Assembly: GCF_051045985.1 (NCBI RefSeq)
Contig: NZ_CP157350.1
Location: forward strand, 1,240,001-1,304,000
Reading direction: 5' to 3'
From: Scardovia wiggsiae
GTDB lineage: Bacteria > Actinomycetota > Actinomycetes > Actinomycetales > Bifidobacteriaceae
DNA length: 64,000 nt
Below, in pieces: positions 52,967 to 61,858 of this stretch (position 1 is its first letter; every line of letters begins with the position of its first letter). A model generated the notes under the pieces. It was not told the DNA's origin and searched no databases. It saw nothing but the letters and a program-made list of their open reading frames with translations. The translations under genes were made by a program, and so were the position numbers.

Positions 52967-54302
52967 GCGTATAGGTATGGGTGTGTTGCTGTTTTAGTTT
53001 TTATTCCTTGTGTTTATTGGGGTTGACTGTGTTTTAAATTTCTTGTTCTTTTTTACGTATAGGCATGAAAGTGTTGCTAGAAACACGTGTACCCCTCGTG
53101 ATTGCGCGGGGTGTAACCCTGTTTAAAAACCATGCATGCTAGGTGGTATGAAAACCATAGTCTGTGTTACTTGCCAGAGTACGAATATTAAAAAGAACGG
53201 GACAACCAGTAGCGGTAAACAACGCTATTACTGCAAAAACTGTAAAACGAGTTTCACACACGAGTATGATTCAACATTCAAAGATTTTGCCTTATTCCTG
53301 GACTATGTCACCCACACGCATAGCCAAAACGACTACACGATAGCAGGAAGAACTCTCAGAGAAAAAACACGCCGTTTCTGGCAGTATTGGCCGCTGCCAC
53401 CCTTAGTCAATGAATCCTACGATATTGTATTCATTGACGGTATTTACATCACTCGTAAAATCGTGGTATTAATCGCGTGCACGACCACGCATATTATTGG
53501 CTGGTACGTGGCTAGAAGCCAGACCACAGCCGCATACACAGCACTCCTATCACGGATAGCAGCTCCCACGATAGCCGTTTCTGATGGAGGAAGTGGCTTT
53601 AGAAAAGCCTGTAAAAACACGTGGCCTAACACGAAAATTCAACGCTGCCTGTTCCACATATACATGACCATACGCACAGCAACAACTCTGCACCCGCGTC
53701 TACTACCCGGTAAACAACTCCTTCGTATAGGAACAAGCCTATTGAAAGTAAAAACTCTTGACCATGCACGGCAATGGGTACACATGTATGCCCTATGGTA
53801 TGAGACATGGCATGACTGACTCAATGAGAAAACTCTCATCGATACCCGCTGGCAAGACACGCACGCGTGTCTTGCCAAAGCAGCCAGGAGCATCAACACG
53901 CTCATTCAACAAAACCAGTTATTCACCAACCTGCATGACAAGTATTACTACACGTATAAGAATCACGTCATCGTAACAAATAACCAGATAGAAGGCGGTG
54001 TCAACACCCAGGTAAGAGCCCTGCTACGCGCGCATAGAGGAATGAAACTTGACCGGCACATCAAAACAATTTTCTGGTACTGTTACACACATTCCACAGC
54101 AACCCAAAACCCTCAAGAATACTTACCCACCATGCCCACAGACACCGACATCACGCAGCTTTACCGGCACATCAACGAATACCAACAATGGAAAGCAACC
54201 ATCCCGGGATGGGAAGACGCACTAGCCTACACAGAATTCCATCACGGCACACCCAGGCACGAAACCTACTAACCAGCCATCAACACACCCATACCTATAA
54301 GC
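52967..54302. mobile_element. IS1249-like insertion sequence (IS256 group)
   Basis: About 1336 bp bounded by perfect 19-bp inverted repeats, TATAGGTATGGGTGTGTTG (52970-52988) and its complement (54281-54299), extendable to 22 bp with one mismatch. It carries one transposase gene (disrupted). No matching 8-bp duplication flanks it: CAAATTGG at the left, CGCAATAC at the right. This suggests a deletion after insertion. Confidence 0.85.
53136..54272 (+). pseudogene. IS1249-type transposase with an in-frame stop
   Basis: A zinc-ribbon N-terminus (VCVTCQSTNIKKNG and YYCKNCKTSFTH, Cys pairs) is followed by a DDE core: IVFIDGIYI (first Asp), AVSDGGSGFRKACKNTWPN (second Asp) and a C-terminal NHVIVTNNQIEGGVNTQVR with the Glu. 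An in-frame TGA at 53817-53819 splits the frame after residue 227, but both halves are otherwise in the same frame and full length (about 378 residues). The start could be ATG at 53136 or 53148. The copy is probably inactive. Confidence 0.85.
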
Positions 54303-54449
54303 CGCAATACAGCCGGACAGCGCCTTTTTTCCAATCCAGAATACATCCGTGTCCACACCGTTATTATTTAGCGCATCCGATACCTCGCACAGTGCAGTAT
54401 AAGTACATCCTTTCTGATGAGGACTACCGTTTACAAGTAATACTTTCAC
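54303..54449 (-). pseudogene. Flavodoxin-family NAD(P)H oxidoreductase, N-terminal fragment
   Basis: The first 49 residues (MKVLLVNGSPHQKGCTYTAL, then a helix and VDTDVFWIG) of an NADPH-dependent FMN reductase-type protein, starting with GTG at 54449. The rest is replaced by the IS1249-like end. It is the last gene of the minus-strand redox cluster and has the cluster's composition. Confidence 0.8.
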
Positions 54450-54467
54450 AGCCTTGTTTCCTCCATT

Positions 54468-55319
54468 TTACACATTTCGTACCAGATTTGTCAGACGCTC
54501 AATCGCCGCCGGGTCGCGGTGGTCAAAGAAGGCGCTGGTGTTGGTATCAAGCGCGGCAATCAAAGCCATATCATCGCCGTTCAGTTCAAAATCGAACACG
54601 TCGAGATTCTGTTCCATGCGCTCCTTTTTCGTGCTCTTGGGAATGCACACGATTCCGCGCTGCAAAAGCCAGCGAAGCACCACCTGCGCCACGCTCTTAT
54701 GATATTTTTCGCCAATCGCTTTGAGTGTTTCGTTTCCGAACAAATTACCTCGTCCTTCGGCGAAAGGTGCCCAGCCTTCCATCTGCACACCCTTTGACTG
54801 CATAAATCCCTGCGCTTTCGTCTGTTGGAAGAATATATTCGCTTCCACTTGATTGACGGCGGGCGTGACCTCGTTAAAAGCGATTAGATCCGCCAAACGG
54901 TCAGGATAAAAACTGCATACGCCGATGGCACGGATTTTGCCTGCTTTATACAGCTCTGTCATCGCCCTCCATGCGCCATAGTAGTCGTTCAGCGGCTGGT
55001 GAATCAGGTAAAGGTCAAGATAGTCCAGCCCCAGCTTCTGCATAGATTTTTCAAAGCCGCGTTTTGCGCCCTCGTAGCTGGTATTAGTGATCCACAGCTT
55101 TGTGGTAATAAATAATTCTTCTCTGGGAACACCGCAGCGCTTGATTGCTCTGCCGACAGCCTCTTCATTCCCATAGGAAGCCGCAGTATCAATGCTGCGG
55201 TAGCCAACCGAGATTGCATCCACGACTGCCTGTTCACACTGTGCAGGGTCGGTGATCTGATAAACGCCAAAGCCAAGCTGCGGCATTTTTACTCCATTAT
55301 TCAAAGTTACATATTCCAT
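54468..55319 (-). CDS. Aldo/keto reductase (AKR5-type), Firmicutes-like
   Basis: A 283-residue reductase: IDTAASYGNEEAVG (Asp and Tyr), LFITTKLWI (Lys), LYLIHQPLND (His) and IVCIPKSTKKERMEQN. Motifs are as in AKR5 enzymes of Clostridiales. AAGGAGG lies before the ATG at 55319. It is the fifth intact gene from the LysR end in a tightly spaced minus-strand cluster, 17 bases from the next. Carbonyl detoxification is the probable role; the exact substrate is not known. Confidence 0.9.
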   Translation of the reverse strand: MEYVTLNNGVKMPQLGFGVYQITDPAQCEQAVVDAISVGYRSIDTAASYGNEEAVGRAIKRCGVPREELFITTKLWITNTSYEGAKRGFEKSMQKLGLDYLDLYLIHQPLNDYYGAWRAMTELYKAGKIRAIGVCSFYPDRLADLIAFNEVTPAVNQVEANIFFQQTKAQGFMQSKGVQMEGWAPFAEGRGNLFGNETLKAIGEKYHKSVAQVVLRWLLQRGIVCIPKSTKKERMEQNLDVFDFELNGDDMALIAALDTNTSAFFDHRDPAAIERLTNLVRNV

Positions 55320-55336
55320 AATAAAATCCTCCTTTA

Positions 55337-56326
55337 TCACTTTGTGCTGTGTCCGCCGAATACTTCAAACTCCATCGTATTCAGTTTTGCATCAATTTCT
55401 GCAACCTCATCTTCTGTCAGGACAATCTTCCCGGCTTCTATATTCTCATGCAGCCGTTCTACTTTCCTGGAACCGGGAATAGGAACAATATAGGGTTTCC
55501 TGCAAAGCATCCACGCCAACGAGAGTTGTCCCATAGTAGCCTGCTTTTCTTCTGCCATACCAGTGAGCAGTTCTAAAAGAGCTTTTGCTTTTTCGTATCC
55601 TTCCTGTGTGTACTGCGGCATACCAGCGCGGTAGTCCTGTTTCCCCTCAAATTTTGTGTCAGGTGTATATTTGCCTGTTAAGAACCCATTTGCCATAGGA
55701 GAAAAGGCAACAAAAGCAATATTCAGTTCTTCGCAGATGGGAAAGATAGATTCATGCCACCGCGCCATCATGGAGTAGCGGTTTTCAATGGCTGTCACCG
55801 GACAGACCGCATTGGCGCGACGTAGATAGTCCTCAGTAGTCTCTGAAATTCCCCAGTAACGAATTTTCCCTTCTTTGATTAGTGCAGCCATTGTTTCTGC
55901 TACAATCTCCGACTCCACCTTCGGATCGATTCTGTGCTGATAATAGAGATCAATATAATCTGTTCCCAGCTTTCTTAAACTTCCCTCTACACTTTTGCGT
56001 ATCGTCTCCGGTCTGACATCTACGGTTAGGCTTAAATCTTCATTATGATGTACGCCCATTTTAGTTGCAATCACAACCTTATCCCGCACATCATGGAGGG
56101 CCTTGCCCACCAACTCCTCATTGTAGGAAACCGAGCCATCTGGGAAAAAGCCCGTATATGCTTCGGCGGTATCGAAAAAATCATATCCCATTTCGTAGGC
56201 TTGCCGCAGTGTTTTTACGGCGGTTTCACTATCTACCGGATCACCGGAGGCATGGCTAAATCCCATGCAGCCAAGACCAACCGGATTCACAAATAAATCA
56301 CTGTTTCCAAGTTTTCTTTTTTTCAT
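55337..56326 (-). CDS. Aldo/keto reductase (AKR13-like), Firmicutes-like
   Basis: A 329-residue reductase: GLGCMGFSHASG, DFFDTAEAYTG (Asp/Tyr), VVIATKMGV (Lys), LYYQHRIDP (His), SPMANGFLTGKY and VPIPGSRKVERLHENI (NADPH site). It is close to bacterial YajO/AKR13-type enzymes. AGGAAG lies before the ATG. It lies between the other reductase and the broken SDR in a cluster read leftward. Confidence 0.92.
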   Translation of the reverse strand: MKKRKLGNSDLFVNPVGLGCMGFSHASGDPVDSETAVKTLRQAYEMGYDFFDTAEAYTGFFPDGSVSYNEELVGKALHDVRDKVVIATKMGVHHNEDLSLTVDVRPETIRKSVEGSLRKLGTDYIDLYYQHRIDPKVESEIVAETMAALIKEGKIRYWGISETTEDYLRRANAVCPVTAIENRYSMMARWHESIFPICEELNIAFVAFSPMANGFLTGKYTPDTKFEGKQDYRAGMPQYTQEGYEKAKALLELLTGMAEEKQATMGQLSLAWMLCRKPYIVPIPGSRKVERLHENIEAGKIVLTEDEVAEIDAKLNTMEFEVFGGHSTK

Positions 56327-56476
56327 AACGATAAATCTTCCTTTCTATTCTATTAAGACTGAAAATTTTGTTTGATAGAAGCTACTTTATGCTTTTATCA
56401 TAATATGGAACTTCTAGTTACAGAAGTCTCGTTTGGTTGTCCAGTTTATACTCATAGGTTACAACTACAATCTCTG

Positions 56477-57255
56477 TTAAAGCCGGTTAGCAAATACTGC
56501 GCTCATCCCACCATCCACGGTCAACTCTACTCCCGTCACAAAACTACTCTCATCAGAAGCGAGAAAAATCACAGCATTTGCTATATCCTCTACACTTCCC
56601 ATTCTGCTAACAGGAGTAAGTGACTTGCGCCATTTCTGAAGTTCTTGTTCTTCCTGAACTGTTCTCCCCAATTCTCCAGTAGCGGCGGCAGTTGAAATTA
56701 CACCAGGGCTTATAGCATTTACCCGGATATGTCGGCTTTTCAAATCTGTCGTCCAACTATGGATAAAGAAACGTACCGCAGCCTTAGAGGCAGCATACAG
56801 AGAAAAATCAGGCAGACCAAGTTCAGCAGTAATGGATGTATTCAAAATAATCGAAGCTCCTTCTGATAAAATAGGAAGCATTGTCTGTACTGTAAAAATG
56901 GTTCCCTTTACATTCGTATCAAAAGTACGGTCAATTTCTTCCTCCGTAAGTTCTTCCAGCTTCATGTATCTGCCAATTCCTGCATTTGCAAAAAGAACAT
57001 CCAGTTTCTTTTCTTTGCTTTGAATAACCTCGCAAACACGCAGCATATCTTGTTTCACAGCTACATCGCAGCTACATCGGCACATACATAATGAGCGTTG
57101 CTCCCAAGTTGCTGCACAGCTTTTTGCAATGCCTGTTCCCGGCGACCTGTGATATATACAACGGCACCTTGCTCTACCATTTTGCAGGCAGATTCAAAAC
57201 CGATTCCTGAGCTGCCACCGGTAATCAAAGCAACTTTGTTTTCTAACCTTTTCAT
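56477..57255 (-). pseudogene. SDR family oxidoreductase broken by an 11-bp duplication
   Basis: The N-terminal 64 residues (VALITGGSSGIGFESA) and the C-terminal part (LFANAGIGRY, YAASK, ISPGVISTAAATGE, VTGVELTVDGG) lie in different frames. At 57058-57079 the 11-bp unit CAGCTACATCG occurs twice in tandem; removing one copy restores one continuous frame (about 255 residues). The repeat is thus the inactivating change. Active-site residues are otherwise intact. Confidence 0.9.
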
Positions 57256-57316
57256 GTGTTACCTCCTGAATGTACAGGCCACAGCCATCGCCTAGCTGCG
57301 GCCTGCATAAAGTTTT

Positions 57317-58066
57317 TTAATTACTATATCCCAGCTCATTCAGCCATGCCAGAATGTCCGGCTCTGCCTCCTGCACATTATTTCTGGATACGGTAAAACC
57401 ATCCTCATATATGCTCGCATCCGGTTCCAACTCTGCAATCATGCTGATTGTATTCGAGAAACCGCTACCGCCGTTGGTATTAAACGGGATGATGGTTTTG
57501 CCCGAAAAATCATAAGTATCAAAGAACGTGTAAAGAATCATCGGCATGTCACTCCACCAGTTAGGGTAGCCGACAAAAATCGTATCGTACTGGTCGAAGT
57601 TTTCAATCGTATCTTTAATTGCAGGGCGGGCTCCGTTGTCCTGTTCTTCCGCTGCCTGATCTACCAGCGTGTCATGGTCTGTTGGATAAGGAACCTCCGG
57701 CTCGATACGGAACAGATCGGCTCCGGTATTCTCCTGTATAACATAGGCCACATACTGTGTATTTCCTAACACCTCACCGTCAATAATAACGGTACTGTTG
57801 CGTTCTTCTTCTGTCATGCTGCTTTCATCTGGATTTGTTGTTTCCGGCATGGAAAAGTAAACGACCAGCGTATTGCTGCCGGAGCCCCCAGCAGTTTCGT
57901 TTTCTGGCTCAGATGATGGTGTACTTTCCGGTTCGGAAGTTTGGACACTTTCTGGCTCAGCGGATTCTGTCTCAGAAGGAACAGAAGTGTTAGTTTCACC
58001 GCTGTTGCAAGCGACCAGGCTGAACATCATCAGCAAGCTCATAATCAATGCGGTTAGTTTTTTCAC
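57317..58066 (-). CDS. Flavodoxin-like lipoprotein
   Basis: A 249-residue protein with a lipoprotein signal (MKKLTALIMSLLMMFSLVAC), a Ser/Glu/Pro-rich spacer and a flavodoxin-type domain (LVVYFSMPETTNPDESS near residue 66, IFVGYPNWWSDMPMILYTF, PFNTNGGSGFSNT). GTG start with AGGAGG upstream. It is typical of gut or oral Clostridia, where it is attached to the outer face of the membrane. It may donate or receive electrons with the cluster's reductases (inference). Confidence 0.9.
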   Translation of the reverse strand: MKKLTALIMSLLMMFSLVACNSGETNTSVPSETESAEPESVQTSEPESTPSSEPENETAGGSGSNTLVVYFSMPETTNPDESSMTEEERNSTVIIDGEVLGNTQYVAYVIQENTGADLFRIEPEVPYPTDHDTLVDQAAEEQDNGARPAIKDTIENFDQYDTIFVGYPNWWSDMPMILYTFFDTYDFSGKTIIPFNTNGGSGFSNTISMIAELEPDASIYEDGFTVSRNNVQEAEPDILAWLNELGYSN

Positions 58067-58090
58067 AGTAGATTCCTCCTATTATTTCTC

Positions 58091-59243
58091 TCAAAATGCT
58101 TCCATCAGAATTTGATAGATTTCTTCGTGCGACAATTTTTTACAGCACCCTGCCGTTACGTTCGTACTGTCCGCAACTGCCTGGAAGCACTGCGTGTCTG
58201 TAATCCCCATCTCCCGGAAGGTTGTTGGCAGTCCCATTTCCTTAATGAAGGCCGCCAAAGCGTCGATACCGGCCAGAGCCATTTCCGTTTCTGATTTACC
58301 GGAAGAATCAATATCCCAAACATGGGCGGCAAAGCGGGCAAAGCGGGACAGTCCTTCTTTGTAGATATGCCGGTAGAGAACCGGATGAATCACCGCAAGT
58401 CCCCGGCCATGATTGCAGTCGGTGTATGCCCCTAACTGATGCTCAATCTGGTGTGCCTGGAAGTCGGTAATTTTGCCAATCTTCAAAATGCTGTTTTCTC
58501 CCATAGCAGACGCCCACATCAGTTCGCTCCGGGCCTCGTAATTCTGCGGGTCATCCAGCAGGACACGCATATTGCGGATAACGCTCCGCATGATTGCTTC
58601 GTTCATATCATCGGACAGATTGTTTTCTTCCGGCTTGCCGAAATAGGTTTCCATGCAGTGACTGAGCGTATCAAAGGCCCCGGAGATTACTTGAGTCATA
58701 GGCAGGGACATCGTATAAGCGGGATCAAGCATGGCAATATCTGCCTGTGCGCCCAACAGCCCCGCCTTTATCTTCGTTGGTAATCACAGCGCCGTTATTC
58801 ATTTCCGCACCTGTCCCGGATGCTGTGACAATGGCAATCATGGGTACAAAGCTGGACGGATAGGTATGATGCTCAAATTCCATCTTCCAAATATCCTCGT
58901 CCGTTTTTGCCTGTGCGGAGATAATCTTACAGCAGTCAATAACCGAGCCGCCGCCTACCGCAAGAATCGGATCAATCCCTTTTTCACGGACGAGCTTTGC
59001 GCCCTCCTGCACCTTTGCATAAGTTGGATTGGACATGATACCGGAAAATTCCGTTACCGTTTTTTCAGCAGCTTTCAGATAGCCCATAAGCTCTGTGTAA
59101 ACACCGTTTTTCTTGATGGAGCCGCCGCCATAGGCGAGCATGACGTTGTTTCCGTACTGTTTCAGCAGACAGGTCAGGTATTCTTTTGCACAGCCTCTGC
59201 CGAAATAAACTTTGGTTTTGTTTTCAAAGATAAAATTGTTCAT
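58091..59243 (-). pseudogene. Iron-containing alcohol dehydrogenase, frameshifted
   Basis: The N-terminal part (NKTKVYFGRGCAKEYL, GGGSIKKNGVY, AVGGGSVIDCCKIIS) ends at a stop after GAVITNEDK, and the C-terminal part (GAQADIAMLDPAYTMSLP, the iron-site region TLSHCMETYFG and CNHGRGLAVIHP) is in another frame. The break near 58760 looks like a single extra G in a GGCGGGG run. Restored, it would be a complete Fe-ADH of about 385 residues (butanol/lactaldehyde-type). Confidence 0.88.
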
Positions 59244-59257
59244 TCTGTGTTATCCTC

Positions 59258-60310
59258 CTATTTGTTCATTTGTTTTTCCCAAAAATCCACCGCATCATCA
59301 AGCCATCCCTCAGCGACTGTTCCTGTGCCAAGTCCAAATCCATGCCCCAGCCCTTCATACACATGAAACTCTGTGTCAATGCCAAGAGCAGACATCGCAT
59401 TCAGGCGGTTCTGCATGGTACGCCAGCTTGCGATGCCATCACGATCCCCCACACAACTGTAGGTAGGCGGGTCATTCTGCGTATATTCGCTATGACCGGT
59501 ATATTGAATGACTGCGGTTCCCGGTCTTGGCAATTCGTCCCCACCAAAGGCTGCGGGGCCGTAGGATGCAAGGTAAGCCGTCATCCGGCCACCAGCGGAA
59601 CCGCCCCAAAGGGAGTAACAGTCGGTGTCTATTTCCAATTCCTCTGCGTTTTCAAAGATAAAGCTGATGGCTCTTGCTAAGTCCTCCACGGCGGTATCCC
59701 AACCGGGACGGTAAATGAGGGCAAAGGCATTGTAGCCTCTTTTCGATAATTCCAAAGCGTGGGGAAAACTGTCGTGCATGGCAGCCACATAGGCAAAGCC
59801 ACCGCCTGCGTTGCATACGGCAAATCTTTCTCCGGGAGTTCCTTTGAAGAAGAACAGCCCTGTATTCTCCTTTTCAGGATCTGCGGCCTTTTCTTCTTCC
59901 GTGTAAATGTCATAGAAAATCGTGTCCCCGGCTTCGGCGTGAGATTTGAGATAATTTGCAATTTCCACTGTTTTATCCGCATCTATGTGGCTGTACCAGG
60001 TAAGGCTTAAACCGCCTAACGTGTCGCCTCCGTAATAGCCGCTGTCTACTGGGAAAATCAGTCTGCCGTAATCCCCAAAAGCAGGATCATTCATTACCTC
60101 GGATATTCTTGTATCTTTTGTATATGGTTCACTGACAGGTATTACTTGCAATGACGTTTCCTCCCGGTCACTCTGCGGCTGTGTCTGCTCCTGCGCTGCA
60201 TCGACGCTTTCCACATCAGAAAGGCTATTGTCCGTATTCCCGTTCGCACTGCACGCGGCAAGGCATAGGAGCACGCAAAGAATCGAAATGCTCAGAAATA
60301 GGTTTCTCAC
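59258..60310 (-). CDS. Lipoprotein alpha/beta-hydrolase, acetyl-esterase type
   Basis: A 350-residue secreted lipoprotein: MRNLFLSISILCVLLCLAAC signal, then a hydrolase fold with FAVCNAGGGFAYVAAMHD (oxyanion GGG), the nucleophile in LWGGSAGGRMTAYLA, and HVYEGLGHGFGLG (His). GTG start with AGGAGGTGG upstream. It resembles acetyl-xylan esterase-type hydrolases of Clostridia. It lies 30 bases from the FMN reductase gene. Confidence 0.88.
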   Translation of the reverse strand: MRNLFLSISILCVLLCLAACSANGNTDNSLSDVESVDAAQEQTQPQSDREETSLQVIPVSEPYTKDTRISEVMNDPAFGDYGRLIFPVDSGYYGGDTLGGLSLTWYSHIDADKTVEIANYLKSHAEAGDTIFYDIYTEEEKAADPEKENTGLFFFKGTPGERFAVCNAGGGFAYVAAMHDSFPHALELSKRGYNAFALIYRPGWDTAVEDLARAISFIFENAEELEIDTDCYSLWGGSAGGRMTAYLASYGPAAFGGDELPRPGTAVIQYTGHSEYTQNDPPTYSCVGDRDGIASWRTMQNRLNAMSALGIDTEFHVYEGLGHGFGLGTGTVAEGWLDDAVDFWEKQMNK

Positions 60311-60340
60311 TCTGCCACCTCCTTTCGCAAAGGATGCGCA

Positions 60341-60790
60341 TCATATCTTTTCAGATAATTTTTTCGCTTCCGCCTCGTTTGTTGCCATGCCGACATACTC
60401 CATACCGTACATCCGGGCAAAACGGTTCATAGTGTACTCGGCCCTTTCCAGCATCCATTTTTCCGGGGCAGCGCCCTGAAACAGAAAGACAAATTTTCTT
60501 TCTCCCAGTTCTCCCTGACTCACCGGACCGTAAAAGCGGTCAATCAGGTTTCTGATCAAACCGCACATACTGTGCCAGTAAACAGGGGAACCGATCACAA
60601 CGGTATCCGCCTCTTTCATACCTTCCAGAATTTCAGCAAACTGATCGTCCGCAAAGTTCTGCCCGTATCCGTACAGTCTATAATCCACCAAATGAAGCGT
60701 CCGGTAATCCTTTCCGTTCATCAGTGCGTTTGCCATGCGGGTGGTGTTCCCATTCTTGTTCGGGCTTCCATTGATAAATAAAATACTCAT
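60341..60790 (-). CDS. NAD(P)H-dependent FMN reductase (flavodoxin-like fold)
   Basis: A 149-residue flavoprotein with MSILFINGSPNKNGNTTRMA (phosphate-binding loop) and VVIGSPVYWHSMCGLIRNLIDR (flavin site). AAGGAGG precedes the ATG. First gene of the leftward cluster; it may supply reduced flavin to the neighbouring enzymes. A short region with no gene lies between it and the LysR terminator. Confidence 0.9.
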   Translation of the reverse strand: MSILFINGSPNKNGNTTRMANALMNGKDYRTLHLVDYRLYGYGQNFADDQFAEILEGMKEADTVVIGSPVYWHSMCGLIRNLIDRFYGPVSQGELGERKFVFLFQGAAPEKWMLERAEYTMNRFARMYGMEYVGMATNEAEAKKLSEKI

Positions 60791-60847
60791 TTTGTATCCT
60801 CCTTGCAGTTTTGAAACCGGCTTATTCCGTGGTTCCTGCTTATATAA

Positions 60848-60882
60848 TAAAAAAATCGAGGCTTCATCAGAAGTCTCGATTT
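60848..60882 (-). terminator. Rho-independent terminator of the LysR gene
   Basis: AAATCGAGGCTTC and GAAGTCTCGATTT (60853-60882) form a hairpin, followed on the minus strand by TTTTTTTATT. It separates the LysR gene from the reductase cluster. Confidence 0.85.
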
Positions 60883-60920
60883 GTTCATCAGTTATTACCC
60901 AAAGGTTATAACTATTTTTT

Positions 60921-61811
60921 CTATTTTACGACGCTTTTCGTTGCTGAAAGAAAGCGTTTCACCGATTCGGATGGGTGTGGAGAATAGAGCAAGCCGTATG
61001 GGATGCTGTAATCCCATTCCACAGGAATCACTTTCAAAAGCGGGTGTACATTTGCCCATCCCGGAATAGCCAGCAAAACATCATAACTGTTTTCACAGCG
61101 ATTGAAAATATCCATATTGTAGAAATCAAAATCTACAACTTGAATCTTCGGGTGGTTTCGCCAAATGTCATCCCGGAGCTGATCTACATAATGGCTCCAG
61201 TCCCGGTGCATCAGAAGTAAGTTCTCACCATATAAATCCTGTATTTGTAGTTTATCCTTTCCTGCAAGCCTGTGGTGAATGGAAACGGCACAGCAAAAAG
61301 GTTCGCGGGATAGTTCCAGACCGGCGCACCTCCTTAAATCCAGCATGGTCTCATCAAAGATTCCTCCAACCACATCAATGTTTTTTCCCAGATTGGCTAA
61401 AATTTCACGGGCGTTTTCCGGCGTATTTTCATAGGGAACAATTTGAAATTTCAAATCGGGGCATTGTTCCTGAATTTGAGGCCAAATCTGCATCAAAAGC
61501 TGCGCCGGTGTCATAGGAGAAGTCCCAATGCGTATTACGGCATTATCTTCCTGCATCGCATTTTTCGCCCGCGTCACAGAGTCCTTACAGTATTGAATAA
61601 TATATTTCGCATCTTGGTACAAAGATTTTCCCGCTTTCGTTAAAATCAGCCCTCGGTGTGTCCTCTCAAACAATTTCACTCCAATCGAATCTTCCAGAAG
61701 ATTGATCTGCTTAATGACAGCCGTGGCCGTAATATAGGCTTCCTCCGCAGCCTTATTAAAACTGCCTGCATCCGCTACACGAAGGAAAGTTTCAAGTTGA
61801 GGATTGTACAT
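60921..61811 (-). CDS. LysR-type transcriptional regulator
   Basis: A 296-residue regulator. The N-terminal helix-turn-helix is MYNPQLETFLRVADAGSFNK through EEAYITATAVIKQINLLE. The effector domain (IRIGTSPMTPAQLLMQIWPQ, GLELSREPFCCAVSIHH) follows. ATG at 61811 has GGGAGGTGATCG upstream; the open frame runs 20 codons further into ISL3 sequence, which is not native. It is transcribed toward the redox genes but ends at its own terminator. It is likely the cluster's activator (inference from position). Confidence 0.9.
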   Translation of the reverse strand: MYNPQLETFLRVADAGSFNKAAEEAYITATAVIKQINLLEDSIGVKLFERTHRGLILTKAGKSLYQDAKYIIQYCKDSVTRAKNAMQEDNAVIRIGTSPMTPAQLLMQIWPQIQEQCPDLKFQIVPYENTPENAREILANLGKNIDVVGGIFDETMLDLRRCAGLELSREPFCCAVSIHHRLAGKDKLQIQDLYGENLLLMHRDWSHYVDQLRDDIWRNHPKIQVVDFDFYNMDIFNRCENSYDVLLAIPGWANVHPLLKVIPVEWDYSIPYGLLYSPHPSESVKRFLSATKSVVK

Positions 61812-61858
61812 CACGATCACCTCCCGCCTGTTTTTTATGTTTCCGACCGTCCAAAGGT

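Noticed and set aside
53817..53819. Recoding of TGA as an amino acid in this genome
   Set aside because: Normal genes here use TGA as a stop (for example the overlapping ATGA pairs), so the TGA in the transposase is a plain nonsense change.
52082..61858. The whole block as one intact composite transposon
   Set aside because: Only one end of the left ISL3 copy remains, the right copy is truncated, and the SDR at 52082 lies outside the repeats, so a working composite element is not supported.
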